DNA of 64,000 bases from Nesterenkonia alkaliphila (GTDB taxonomy: Bacteria; Actinomycetota; Actinomycetes; Actinomycetales; Micrococcaceae), in the NCBI RefSeq assembly GCF_009758175.1, contig NZ_WRPM01000098.1, forward strand, positions 1-64,000. Direction: 5' to 3'. Of this stretch, positions 17,583-25,436 are shown piece by piece. A program made the position numbers and the translations under genes. Position 1 is the first letter of the stretch. Every line of letters begins with the position of its first letter. Below the pieces are notes generated by a model, which was not told where the DNA came from, searched no databases, and saw only the letters and a program-made list of their open reading frames with translations.

Positions 17583-17928
17583 TCGGACGGTGTAACCAGA
17601 ACTACTGCTGCCGGATCTACATCACTTGCCGTTGCAAGAGTCGGCAACTCGGCAGAATCAAGACCAGCAAGTTCAAGTGCTGCCTGTCCAGCTAAGTGAG
17701 CCGAACGCACAGACGGGACTGCTGCACGGATAGGTGACAGTTCTAGTCACGCCGCCAGTGCGACGGCACTCGATCTCCTCTGCAACCCGTCAGACCTTGA
17801 CCGAACCTTTTGCGACCGGCGCACGGCAAAGTAGCGCTTGGTACTTCTCAACGGCTTCTGCCATTCGCTCTACAAGTCTGGGTCGGAAGACGAACTGCTT
17901 GAAGGTCGGTGAGTAAAGGCAGTAGCGC
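17583..17928. other. gene-poor, decayed stretch
   Basis: No intact gene is visible. Two minus-strand fragments look protein-like. One, ending at 17570 and open from 17746, reads ELSPIRAAVPSVRSAHLAG and continues to DVDPAAVVLVTPSE; it overlaps the start of the ankyrin remnant by about 13 bases. The other, near 17790-17916, reads FKQFVFRPRLVERMAEAVEK. Neither has a recognisable family or a good start. The stretch is probably debris of lost genes on the left side of the metal island. Confidence 0.5.
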
Positions 17929-18155
17929 GGCGATCTGCGGAGCGCTGTCGATGTGATCCGACTCTGACGCAAGACGCTCGGCACCATCAAGACGAACCTG
18001 TCTTGGGCGTTCGCCTATAACGTGGCAGCGATTCCGGTCGCAGCGTTCGGTATGCTCAACCCAATGCTCGCCGGCGATGGCGTTCTCGAGCGTCTTCGTC
18101 GTTGGCAACAGCCTGCGTCTGCGCGGCTTCACGTCCGTCACCAAGCAGGCTGCCT
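17929..18155 (+). pseudogene. 3' remnant of a copper (CopA-type) P-type ATPase
   Basis: The plus strand keeps the last ~75 residues of a P1B-ATPase. From 17929 it reads GDLRSAVDVIRL, then a TGA at 17965-17967 where a serine codon (TCA to TGA) is expected, then RKTLGTIKTNLSWAFAYN and VAAIPVAAFGMLNPMLAG. A frame change near 18070 leads to AMAFSSVFVVGNSLRLRGF and a stop at 18153-18155. These are the closing hinge and last two membrane helices of CopA-like pumps. The rest of the gene is absent. It lies 40 bases before the intact CopB-like pump, so the island once carried a further copper pump. Confidence 0.8.
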
Positions 18156-18195
18156 AGCACACCGGGCCCGGTCGCCCAGCCGAGAGAAGACACCC

Positions 18196-20307
18196 ATGAC
18201 GAAGCCACACGCGGGCCACGGGCACGACCACGGGCCTCACAGTGGCCACGAGCACCATGAGCGCACTGGGCACGAGGATCACGATGGTCACGCTGGCCAT
18301 ATGGGCCACTGCGGTCACGGCGGCCACGGCGATCATGTGGCACAGTTTCGGCGCCTGTTCTGGGTGAATCTCGTGCTCGCGGTGCCAGTCGTCGCGTTCT
18401 CGCCAATGTTTGCCATGATCCTCGGCTATTCAGTACCAGGCTGGGCCACCTTGATCGCACCTGTTATCGGCACCGTGATGTATGTCTGGGGCGGCTCCCC
18501 ATTCTTGACGGGCGCGGTGAGCGAAATCAAGGCCCGCAAACCGGGCATTATGCTGCTGATCGCCCTGGGCATCACCGTGGCCTTCCTCGCATCGTGGGGC
18601 GCAACACTCGGGCTGTTGCATCACGAGCTCGAATTCTGGTGGGAACTCGCGCTGCTGGTGGTCATTATGCTGCTCGGGCACTGGATCGAGATGCGTTCGC
18701 TCGCCCAGACCACTTCTGCGCTCGACTCCCTCGCGGCGCTTTTGCCCGACGAAGCCGCGCGGGTCGAGGGTGAAACGGCCGTCACGGTGAGCCCGGCGGA
18801 GTTGCGCGTTGATGATCTCGTGATCGTGCGCCCGGGCGGCAGCGTGCCGGCCGACGGCATGATTGTTGACGGACGTGCGGCCATGGATGAATCGATGATC
18901 ACCGGCGAATCGCACCCCGCGACCCGCAGCGAGGGCGATGCGGTGACCGCCGGCACGGTCGCGACCGATTCGGGGCTGCGAGTCAGAGTCACCGCCATCG
19001 GAGACGACACGACACTTGCCGGCATCAACCCACTCGTCGCCGACGCACAGAACTCGTCGTCTCGTGCGCAGCGCATCGCCGACCGGGCTGCAGGGTGGCT
19101 GTTCTGGTTCGCCCTCGCCGCAGCGGTCATCACCGCGATCGTTTGGATGCTCGTGGGCGACCCAGATGCGGCCGTGATGCGCACCATTACCGTGCTAGTG
19201 ATCGCCTGCCCGCACGCGTTCGGCTTGGCGATTCCGCTCGTGGTTTCCATCGCCACCGAGCGCGCGGCTCGCGGCGGGGTGCTCGTGAAAGATCGTCTCG
19301 CGCTCGAGACGATGCGCCAAGTCGACGCGGTGCTCTTCGACAAGACGGGCACACTCACCAAGGGCGAACCGGTTGTCACCGGTGTCGCGCCAGTCGGCGA
19401 TGTTGACGAGCACGCCCTGCTGGCCCTGGCCGCCGCGGCCGAGGCCGACAGCGAGCACCCCCTCGCCAAAGCGATCGTCGCCGCGGCGAGCGACCGAGGC
19501 CTCAGCCTTGCACCCGCCACCGGGTTCTCTTCTTCACCGGCGGTTGGCGTCACCGCCACCGTGGCCGGCCACGAGATTCAGGTCGGTGGGCCCCGGCTTC
19601 TGGAAGAAACCGGGCAGCCCGAGATCGGTGCAGCCGATGCCTGGCGGGCCGACGGTGCCATCATTCTGCATGTCGTTCGTGACGGAATCATGATCGGCGG
19701 GCTGAAGCTCGCCGATGAGATTTGCCCGGAGTCGCGCGATGCCCTCGCCGCACTGCATCGGCTCGGTGTTGAGGTCGTGATGATCACCGGTGACGCTGCA
19801 GCCGTCGCGGGGGAGGTTGCTCGCGAACTCGGTATCGACCGTGTGTTCGCGGGCGTGCGCCCCGAAGATAAGGCCGCAAAGGTGGCCGAGTTGCAGCACG
19901 AAGGCACGGCTGTCGCGATGGTCGGCGACGGTGTCAACGATGCCCCCGCCCTCGCGCAAGCCGATGTTGGTATCGCTATCGGGGCGGGCACCGATGTGGC
20001 GATCGCGTCGGCAGGGGTGATCCTCGCCAGCTCTGACCCGCGTTCGGTGCTCTCAGTGATCGAACTCTCACGTGCTGCCTACCGCAAGATGAAACAGAAC
20101 CTGTGGTGGACGGCCGGGTACAACCTGATTTCGGTGCCGCTTGCCGCCGGTGTGCTCGCCCGCGTCGGGTTCGTGCTGCCGATGTCGGTCGGAGCGATTC
20201 TGATGTCGCTGTCGACGATCGTCGTGGCGCTGAATGCCCAGCTCTTGCGCCGCATCGATCTCAGCCCAGAAGCCAGCACTCGCGCCGTGCTCGAACGCAC
20301 GAACTGA
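18196..20307 (+). CDS. copB: CopB-type heavy-metal P-type ATPase (CPH motif)
   Basis: Membrane pump of the P1B-3 class, expected to export copper or silver. The first ~50 residues are a His-rich metal-binding tail (repeated GH/HGHDHG). Eight membrane helices are expected; the transport motif in the sixth is ACPHAFGLAIP near residue 337, the CPH form that defines CopB-like pumps. TGES in the actuator domain, DKTGTLTKG near residue 381 (phosphorylated Asp), the HP of the nucleotide domain in SEHPLAKA, and VGDGVNDAPALA are all intact. I start at ATG 18196, after GAGAGAAG; a longer open frame from 18022 only reads through the decayed copA tail. A CsoR-like repressor follows 24 bases later, so the pair is probably an autoregulated unit. 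Confidence 0.93.
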   Translation: MTKPHAGHGHDHGPHSGHEHHERTGHEDHDGHAGHMGHCGHGGHGDHVAQFRRLFWVNLVLAVPVVAFSPMFAMILGYSVPGWATLIAPVIGTVMYVWGGSPFLTGAVSEIKARKPGIMLLIALGITVAFLASWGATLGLLHHELEFWWELALLVVIMLLGHWIEMRSLAQTTSALDSLAALLPDEAARVEGETAVTVSPAELRVDDLVIVRPGGSVPADGMIVDGRAAMDESMITGESHPATRSEGDAVTAGTVATDSGLRVRVTAIGDDTTLAGINPLVADAQNSSSRAQRIADRAAGWLFWFALAAAVITAIVWMLVGDPDAAVMRTITVLVIACPHAFGLAIPLVVSIATERAARGGVLVKDRLALETMRQVDAVLFDKTGTLTKGEPVVTGVAPVGDVDEHALLALAAAAEADSEHPLAKAIVAAASDRGLSLAPATGFSSSPAVGVTATVAGHEIQVGGPRLLEETGQPEIGAADAWRADGAIILHVVRDGIMIGGLKLADEICPESRDALAALHRLGVEVVMITGDAAAVAGEVARELGIDRVFAGVRPEDKAAKVAELQHEGTAVAMVGDGVNDAPALAQADVGIAIGAGTDVAIASAGVILASSDPRSVLSVIELSRAAYRKMKQNLWWTAGYNLISVPLAAGVLARVGFVLPMSVGAILMSLSTIVVALNAQLLRRIDLSPEASTRAVLERTN

Positions 20308-20331
20308 GCTCACGCAGCCCAGGATCAGCAC

Positions 20332-20643
20332 ATGTCATCAACCACTGAATCGCACGCGTCGCACCATGGGTATATCGGCGATAAGAAGCGCTACCTGCAG
20401 CGCATGAAACGAATCGAAGGTTTGGCCCGGGGCATCGCGAACATGATCGACGAAGAGCACTACTGTATCCACATTCTGACCCAGGTCAGTGCGCTCACCC
20501 GCTCGCTGCAGGGGGTGGCGACGGGGCTGCTCGATGATCACCTGAAGCACTGTGTGCTCGATGCCGCCAAGCTTAGCGACGAGGCCGCCCACGAGAAGAT
20601 TCAGGAGGCCACTGCCGCGGTCAACCGGCTGATCCGATCGTGA
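20332..20643 (+). CDS. csoR: CsoR-family metal-sensing repressor
   Basis: Four-helix DUF156 transcriptional repressor that leaves DNA when it binds Cu(I). Cys45, His70 and Cys74 (YCIHILTQ and HLKHCVLD) have the spacing of the known Cu(I) ligands of CsoR (C-x24-H-x3-C), and the N-terminal KKRYLQRMKRIEGLARGI is the conserved DNA-contact helix. The length of 103 residues is normal. It lies directly after the CopB-type pump, which it should control; no operator was identified with certainty because the copA tail fills the upstream region. It converges on the next ATPase with a 22-base gap. Confidence 0.93.
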   Translation: MSSTTESHASHHGYIGDKKRYLQRMKRIEGLARGIANMIDEEHYCIHILTQVSALTRSLQGVATGLLDDHLKHCVLDAAKLSDEAAHEKIQEATAAVNRLIRS

Positions 20644-20665
20644 CTGTGTGAGTCGGCCTCGCGGG

Positions 20666-22591
20666 TTAGCCTACCGGCACTTCCCGCCGAGCAGGGCTCT
20701 CGCGCCGCGCACCCCGGTGCGCTCGGAGCGCGCGGAGCGCCGACAGAATGGCCACAAGGTCAACAATCTCTTGCAGCAGCGCTCCCACCACCGCCGGCAA
20801 ATAGCCGAATGCGGCGACGAGCATCAAACCGACTGAGATGATGATGCCCATCCAGATCGACTGCAGGGCGATCTGCACCGTGCGCCGCGAGACATAGGCC
20901 ACATCTGCCACTCGCGCGATGTCGTTCGAGGTGATCACCGCCGCTGCTGACTCGCTCGCGACCGTTGCACCCCTGCCCGCCATCGCAACACCGACGTCGG
21001 CGGCCGCCAGCACCGGGGCATCATTGATCCCATCGCCGACCATGAGTACGGGTCTCGGCCGCATCGCCTGCACAATCCGCACCTTGGTCTGGGGAGTGGT
21101 CTCAGCGTGCACCGTCTGAATGTCGACCGCGTGTGCGACAGACTCCGCGGTCGACGTGATATCACCGGTCACCATCGCGATCTCGGCTACGCCTGCTCGG
21201 CGAAGACGGGACACCGTGTCTGCAGACTGCTCACGAATCGGGTCGGACAAGATGATCACTCCGGCGAGCTCGTCACCGACCGATACGTAGACGGCCGTCT
21301 CCCCAGCTGAGAGTACGGGTCGATCGATCGGCCCGGTCACCTCTTCGATAAATGAGGGTTTGCCCACTCGCACCGAGGTGCCGTCTGCCAGGGAGGCGAG
21401 GACACCGTTTGTTGCCACCTCGTCGGCCGTCACCACTTCGGGAAGCTCAAGTTGCTGTGTGCGTGCCGATGCCACGATCGGATCGGCGAACACGTGCACG
21501 GAGTACTGCTCGGCGGCGGCCGCGAGCTGCAGCGTCTCGTCTACGGTGCGAGCAGCAGGGTGAATCTCGACGACGTCGGCTTTACCTTCGGTCAAGGTGC
21601 CGGTCTTGTCGAATGCGACTGCACGGACCCGGGCGAGCACCTCTAACACGCCACCGTCTTTGATGATGACGTTGAGCTTTGCCGCGGAACTCATCCCGCC
21701 CATGAACGCGACCGGGGTGGCGATGAGCAGCGGGCACGGCGTCGCCACGACGAGCACCTCGGCAAACCGCACCGGGTCCCCGCTGAGAAACCACGCGAAG
21801 CCCGCAATCAGCAATGACACAATGGTGAACGGCACCGCATAACGGTCGGCGAGTCGCACCATCGGTGCCCGGGAGTCCACGGCCTCCTCGACCAACCGTA
21901 CGATCGAGGCGTAGTTCGAATCGGCTGCCACCTTCTGCGCGCGCATCGTGAAGCTCGTCGTGCTGTTGACCGTTCCAGAAAGCAGTGGGTCGCCCGCGTG
22001 GTAGTTCACCGGGACCGGTTCACCGGTCACGGATGATTCATCAATCGTCGCGTGATTCGATAGGAGCACCCCGTCGACGGGGAGGATCTCTGAGGAGCGC
22101 ACCAGCAGTTCGTCGCCGACTTTCACCTCTTCGATCGCGATGCGTTCGACCTCACCTGTTACCGGGTGAATTCGACCCGCGAATGCTGGGGCTCGGCTCA
22201 ACAGTTGGTCGAGTTCTCGGCTCGCGCGGCGAGCGGCGAGGTCTTCGAGTGCTTCCCCTCCGGTGAGCATCAACGCGATGATGAGCCCCGCGACATATTC
22301 CTGTACGGCGAGTGTCGCGATCATGGCGATGACCGCAAGAATGTCGAGCCCCCAATGCCCGCGCATCAGATCTTTGAACATGTCGATCGCGGTGATCACG
22401 ATCACGATACCGAGCACCAAGTATGCGGTGACCCCGAGAGCCATCTCTGCGCCGGTCAGCCAGAGCATAACCCCGGTCGCCAAACCGGCGAGCACGAACA
22501 TCATGAGCTTGCGGTTACGAAGAAATTCCCCCGTCGATGACATTGCGTGTGACGCTTCGGAGGTACGTGGGGCGATGGTCTGGGCTGGCAC
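20666..22591 (-). CDS. heavy-metal P-type ATPase (TPCPLLIA type)
   Basis: A 641-residue P1B-type metal pump with a short N-terminus and no HMA or His-rich domain. The membrane motif is ATPCPLLIATP near residue 282 (a CPC motif in a form common to a group of short actinobacterial pumps). TGEPV, DKTGTLTEG near residue 328, and VGDGINDAPVLAAADVG are intact, so it should be active. The usual HP dipeptide of P1B-ATPases is seen less clearly (YSVHVFADPIV), which sets it apart from the other two pumps here. It starts 10 bases after the Crp/Fnr gene and is the last gene of the leftward run. The metal is not predictable with certainty. Confidence 0.9.
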   Translation of the reverse strand: MPAQTIAPRTSEASHAMSSTGEFLRNRKLMMFVLAGLATGVMLWLTGAEMALGVTAYLVLGIVIVITAIDMFKDLMRGHWGLDILAVIAMIATLAVQEYVAGLIIALMLTGGEALEDLAARRASRELDQLLSRAPAFAGRIHPVTGEVERIAIEEVKVGDELLVRSSEILPVDGVLLSNHATIDESSVTGEPVPVNYHAGDPLLSGTVNSTTSFTMRAQKVAADSNYASIVRLVEEAVDSRAPMVRLADRYAVPFTIVSLLIAGFAWFLSGDPVRFAEVLVVATPCPLLIATPVAFMGGMSSAAKLNVIIKDGGVLEVLARVRAVAFDKTGTLTEGKADVVEIHPAARTVDETLQLAAAAEQYSVHVFADPIVASARTQQLELPEVVTADEVATNGVLASLADGTSVRVGKPSFIEEVTGPIDRPVLSAGETAVYVSVGDELAGVIILSDPIREQSADTVSRLRRAGVAEIAMVTGDITSTAESVAHAVDIQTVHAETTPQTKVRIVQAMRPRPVLMVGDGINDAPVLAAADVGVAMAGRGATVASESAAAVITSNDIARVADVAYVSRRTVQIALQSIWMGIIISVGLMLVAAFGYLPAVVGALLQEIVDLVAILSALRALRAHRGARRESPARREVPVG

Positions 22592-22601
22592 GGTGCTGTT
22601 C

Positions 22602-23330
22602 TCAGTCTCTCTTCGAGAGGGTTGAGAGTGCGGTGAGCGCGGTCACATCAGTGATCGTGATCCGCCCCTGTTCCTGTTGTGAGATCACCCCGGTGTCGGT
22701 GAGTTTGCGAAGTTGCCGACTGAGGGACTCTGGTGTCGTGGACAGGAGCGAAGCGATGTCCTTCTTTGCGAGCGGCAGCGTCACGTCGATGGCTCCTCGC
22801 GGCCCTGGCGTCGCAGGGAGCGAGAGCAGGTAATCGGCGAGACGAGAGCTCACGTTTCCGAAGATGACAGAAGCCAGCCGCGCCTCAGTATCATCCAAGC
22901 GCTGACTCACTCCTTGCAGCATGCGCAGCCCGATGCTCGGATGCTTCTCGACGAGACGCCCGAGATCGGCATGACGGAACACGCACAGTTCGGTATGCAC
23001 GAGCGCTTCTGCTGCGTGATCGGGTCTCGTGCCGGTGAGAAACGCGGATTCTCCGATGAAGTCGCCCGGACCGAGGACCCGGATCACCTGCTCGTGCCCA
23101 GCCGCACTTGTACGAGCGATCTTCACCTGACCGGTGTGCACCACCATCAACTGCGACATATCCGAGCCTGCTGTATACGCCTGCTCGACAGCGTCTAATC
23201 GGACGGTACGTGCAAATCCCGCAACTTCCACTTGCTGCGCATGTGTGAGCCCTTGAAACAGCGGTACACGGGCCACGCAGAGATCATTTGCTGGATCAGC
23301 ATCCACATCGGTTGAAACAGCCAACGGCAT
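22602..23330 (-). CDS. Crp/Fnr-family transcriptional regulator
   Basis: A 242-residue regulator: a cyclic-nucleotide-binding-like beta barrel (residues 25-140, VRVLGPGDFIGESAFLTGT is its core), a dimer helix, and a C-terminal winged helix (DIASLLSTTPESLSRQLRKL). The recognition helix has E-x-x-S-R, the pattern FNR uses to read TTGAT half-sites. Only one Cys (LCVARVP) is near the N-terminus, so the four-Cys Fe-S sensor of E. coli FNR is not present. I start at ATG 23330; a longer frame upstream has non-coding character. The start directly abuts a fourfold GAAGG repeat that doubles as the ribosome site. It is co-transcribed with the pump downstream and may control the whole run through an FNR-like box at 27857. 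Confidence 0.9.
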   Translation of the reverse strand: MPLAVSTDVDADPANDLCVARVPLFQGLTHAQQVEVAGFARTVRLDAVEQAYTAGSDMSQLMVVHTGQVKIARTSAAGHEQVIRVLGPGDFIGESAFLTGTRPDHAAEALVHTELCVFRHADLGRLVEKHPSIGLRMLQGVSQRLDDTEARLASVIFGNVSSRLADYLLSLPATPGPRGAIDVTLPLAKKDIASLLSTTPESLSRQLRKLTDTGVISQQEQGRITITDVTALTALSTLSKRD

Positions 23331-23350
23331 CCTTCCCTTCCCTTCCCTTC
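23331..23350 (-). repeat. four perfect 5-bp repeats at the ribosome site of the Crp/Fnr gene
   Basis: On the plus strand CCTTC occurs four times without a break, ending exactly at the start codon; on the coding strand this is GAAGG x4 then ATG. Each unit is a Shine-Dalgarno-like sequence, so gain or loss of a unit would change the spacing and strength of translation start. This is the layout of a slippage-tuned gene. Confidence 0.75.
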
Positions 23351-23383
23351 TAGTATGGCGACTCGTGGCACAACACACGCGCT

Positions 23384-24052
23384 TCAGCTGAAGCCAGGGG
23401 TGGCGCGTGCAGTGATGTACGCGTGTGGCGTCCGCGGGTTCGAGCGCTGCCCGATCACCTCGAACCCGGCGTAGGTGAGGGCTTCGACCATTTTGTTCAT
23501 CGGCCACCGGTATGCGGCGGCGATCGGATGGTCGAATGCCTCCCGCCGCGGCCCCGCGAAAAAGGACATCAGCAGCGATCCGCCGTCACCCAGCCGAGTG
23601 CGCAGTGTTGCGAGCGCGTGTAGGAGCTCTTCTGAGCTCATGTGAATGGTCGAATACCAGGCGAGGATCCCGCCCCAGCGGGTCTCGCAACGGGCGAGAT
23701 CTTCGATGGAATCGTGATGGAACACAACCGCGGGATGTCTGGCTCGGGCAATCGTGATGAGGCGATCCGATGGCTCGAGCCCTTCCACCGTGTGTCCGAG
23801 GCGTGCGAGGCGACCGGTCCAACGCCCGGTACCCGCGCCGACATCAAGAATGGGGCCATCGACTGCCGCGGCCCACGGCTCGATGACCGCACGGTCAGGG
23901 TCATCCGGTGAGATCTCGGCGCCGAGAATGCCCTCGATATCAACCTCAGGCGACCCGTATGCATCGGCCACCCGGTTTATTGAGGCCACAGGATCAGACG
24001 TCCGTGCTGCTGTGAATACGGCGTCCGTCGGTGCCTCAGGCCGCTGGGTCAT
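23384..24052 (-). CDS. class I SAM-dependent methyltransferase
   Basis: A 222-residue methyltransferase with ILDVGAGTGRWTGRLARLGH as the SAM-binding loop near residue 70, VEGLEPSDRLI as the acidic ribose-binding strand, GGILAWYSTIHMS as motif II and LGDGGSLLMSFFAG as motif III. It lies within the metal-pump run: its ATG overlaps the stop of the preceding oxidoreductase (four bases shared), so translation is coupled. A methylated metal or metalloid product is conceivable but there is no Cys-rich ArsM signature, so the substrate is unknown. Confidence 0.87.
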   Translation of the reverse strand: MTQRPEAPTDAVFTAARTSDPVASINRVADAYGSPEVDIEGILGAEISPDDPDRAVIEPWAAAVDGPILDVGAGTGRWTGRLARLGHTVEGLEPSDRLITIARARHPAVVFHHDSIEDLARCETRWGGILAWYSTIHMSSEELLHALATLRTRLGDGGSLLMSFFAGPRREAFDHPIAAAYRWPMNKMVEALTYAGFEVIGQRSNPRTPHAYITARATPGFS

Positions 24053-24954
24053 GGTTCGATGATCACTTTGCCGGCAGTGCGCCCAGCCTCCACCATGGCG
24101 ACGGCCTCCGCAGCCCGATCGAGACTGTACCGGTCCGTCACCTGCGGGTCGACGAGACCGTACTGGGCGACGCCGGTGACCTTCTCGAGCCCTTCACGCG
24201 TGCGCACCACCGCTACGCCACCGAGTTGCTGCACGGTGGTCGGGTCTGCGGTACTGATGATGACGCTCGGGTCTTTGGCGACGACCGCGAGATCACGAAG
24301 CGCCTGCCCACCGACCAGGTCGATGAGCACATCAACACCCTCCGGCGCGATGGCACGCACCCGGTCAGCCGCACCCTCCCCGGAGGCAACGAACGTCGCA
24401 CCGGTCGACTCCACCAGTTCCTGCTTCGCTGCACTGGCCACACCGATGACCGTGAACTTGTGCACATTGCCGATCTGCGCCGCCATCAGCCCGACCCCAC
24501 CTCCGGCGCCAAGAATCAGCATCGTCTGACCAGGTTCCAGCTCGATCTGATGCGTCACGTCATACGCAGTCGCCCCTGCGACAGGCAGTGCTGCAGCGTC
24601 AGCAAAGGAAAGCTCTTCGGGCTTCTGGACGGTTTGTGCCGCATCCAACACCGTGTGCTTCGCGAACGTTCCCTGTCCTTTGGCCGCGAGGCCGAGCACC
24701 ATGTCACCGACAGCGAAGTTCTCGACCTCTGCGCCTACGGCGGTGACGACACCGGAGGCCTCTCGGCCCATCGGTGCGGGAAGCGGCCAGTGGGAGCCCA
24801 TCTGCCCCGCACGGATCTTCCAGTCAGCAGGGTTCACCCCGGCCGCTTTCACTTCGATCGCGAGCTCTCCAGGCCCAGGCGCCGGAGCGGGGCGTTCAAC
24901 GAGTTCCTGCGTCTCGGGGCCGCCATAGGCGGCGAAGACCAGCGCTTTCGACAT
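24049..24954 (-). CDS. NADP-dependent MDR-family quinone oxidoreductase-like
   Basis: A zinc-free medium-chain dehydrogenase/reductase of 301 residues. N-terminal GroES-like half: VKAAGVNPADWKIRAGQMG and GREASGVVTAVG; Rossmann half: LILGAGGGVGLMAAQIG for NADP binding; and the typical end EAGRTAGKVIIEP. The structural-zinc cysteines are absent, as in quinone oxidoreductases. It may clear reactive quinones or aldehydes made under metal or redox stress. It is the fourth gene of the leftward metal run and overlaps the methyltransferase. Confidence 0.9.
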   Translation of the reverse strand: MSKALVFAAYGGPETQELVERPAPAPGPGELAIEVKAAGVNPADWKIRAGQMGSHWPLPAPMGREASGVVTAVGAEVENFAVGDMVLGLAAKGQGTFAKHTVLDAAQTVQKPEELSFADAAALPVAGATAYDVTHQIELEPGQTMLILGAGGGVGLMAAQIGNVHKFTVIGVASAAKQELVESTGATFVASGEGAADRVRAIAPEGVDVLIDLVGGQALRDLAVVAKDPSVIISTADPTTVQQLGGVAVVRTREGLEKVTGVAQYGLVDPQVTDRYSLDRAAEAVAMVEAGRTAGKVIIEP

Positions 24955-24989
24955 TATTGACTTCTCCTCATTCTCCAGGTGAGTGCCAC

Positions 24990-25421
24990 TTACGTGGTTG
25001 CCTGTGGCGGAGCGTCTTCACCCGAAGCCTCTGCCGCATCAGCGAGTTCCTTCGTGGCATACTCCGCGTCAATTGCGTGCTCCGGAGGTGAATAGACGGT
25101 GTAGAGCACCAAAGGCTCATCGCCAGTGTTGCGGAAGTTGTGGCGAGTACCGGCCGGGACAGCGCACAGGTCGCCAGCATCAACGGTGTGCGTCTCGCCG
25201 TCAAGGTCGGCCTCTCCGCTGCCCGACACAAAACTCAGCAACTGGTCGGTGGTGTCATGCACCTCGTCGCCGATCTCCCCGCCCACCGGAATCGTCATCG
25301 CAACGAGTTGGGAATGCTTTCCCGTCCAGAGCACCTGACGAAAATTCGTGTTTGCTTTCGCGACCTCGTCGATGATGAAGTGCGTCGCCTTCTCGCCGAC
25401 GCTGAACTGGTTCTCACTCAT
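24990..25421 (-). CDS. cupin-domain protein
   Basis: A 143-residue single-cupin protein. The two cupin motifs are recognisable: a degenerate first one near GGEIGDEVHDTTDQLLSFVS (E...H for metal) and the second at VPAGTRHNFRN (P-G-x-x-H-N). The C-terminal third is charged and probably flexible. It lies 15 bases after the CPG-type pump and 35 before the oxidoreductase, so belongs to the same transcript. Cupins of this size are often metal-bound dioxygenases or isomerases, or simply small-molecule binders; no closer assignment is possible. Confidence 0.85.
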   Translation of the reverse strand: MSENQFSVGEKATHFIIDEVAKANTNFRQVLWTGKHSQLVAMTIPVGGEIGDEVHDTTDQLLSFVSGSGEADLDGETHTVDAGDLCAVPAGTRHNFRNTGDEPLVLYTVYSPPEHAIDAEYATKELADAAEASGEDAPPQATT

Positions 25422-25436
25422 GTGTGTGGTCCTTTC

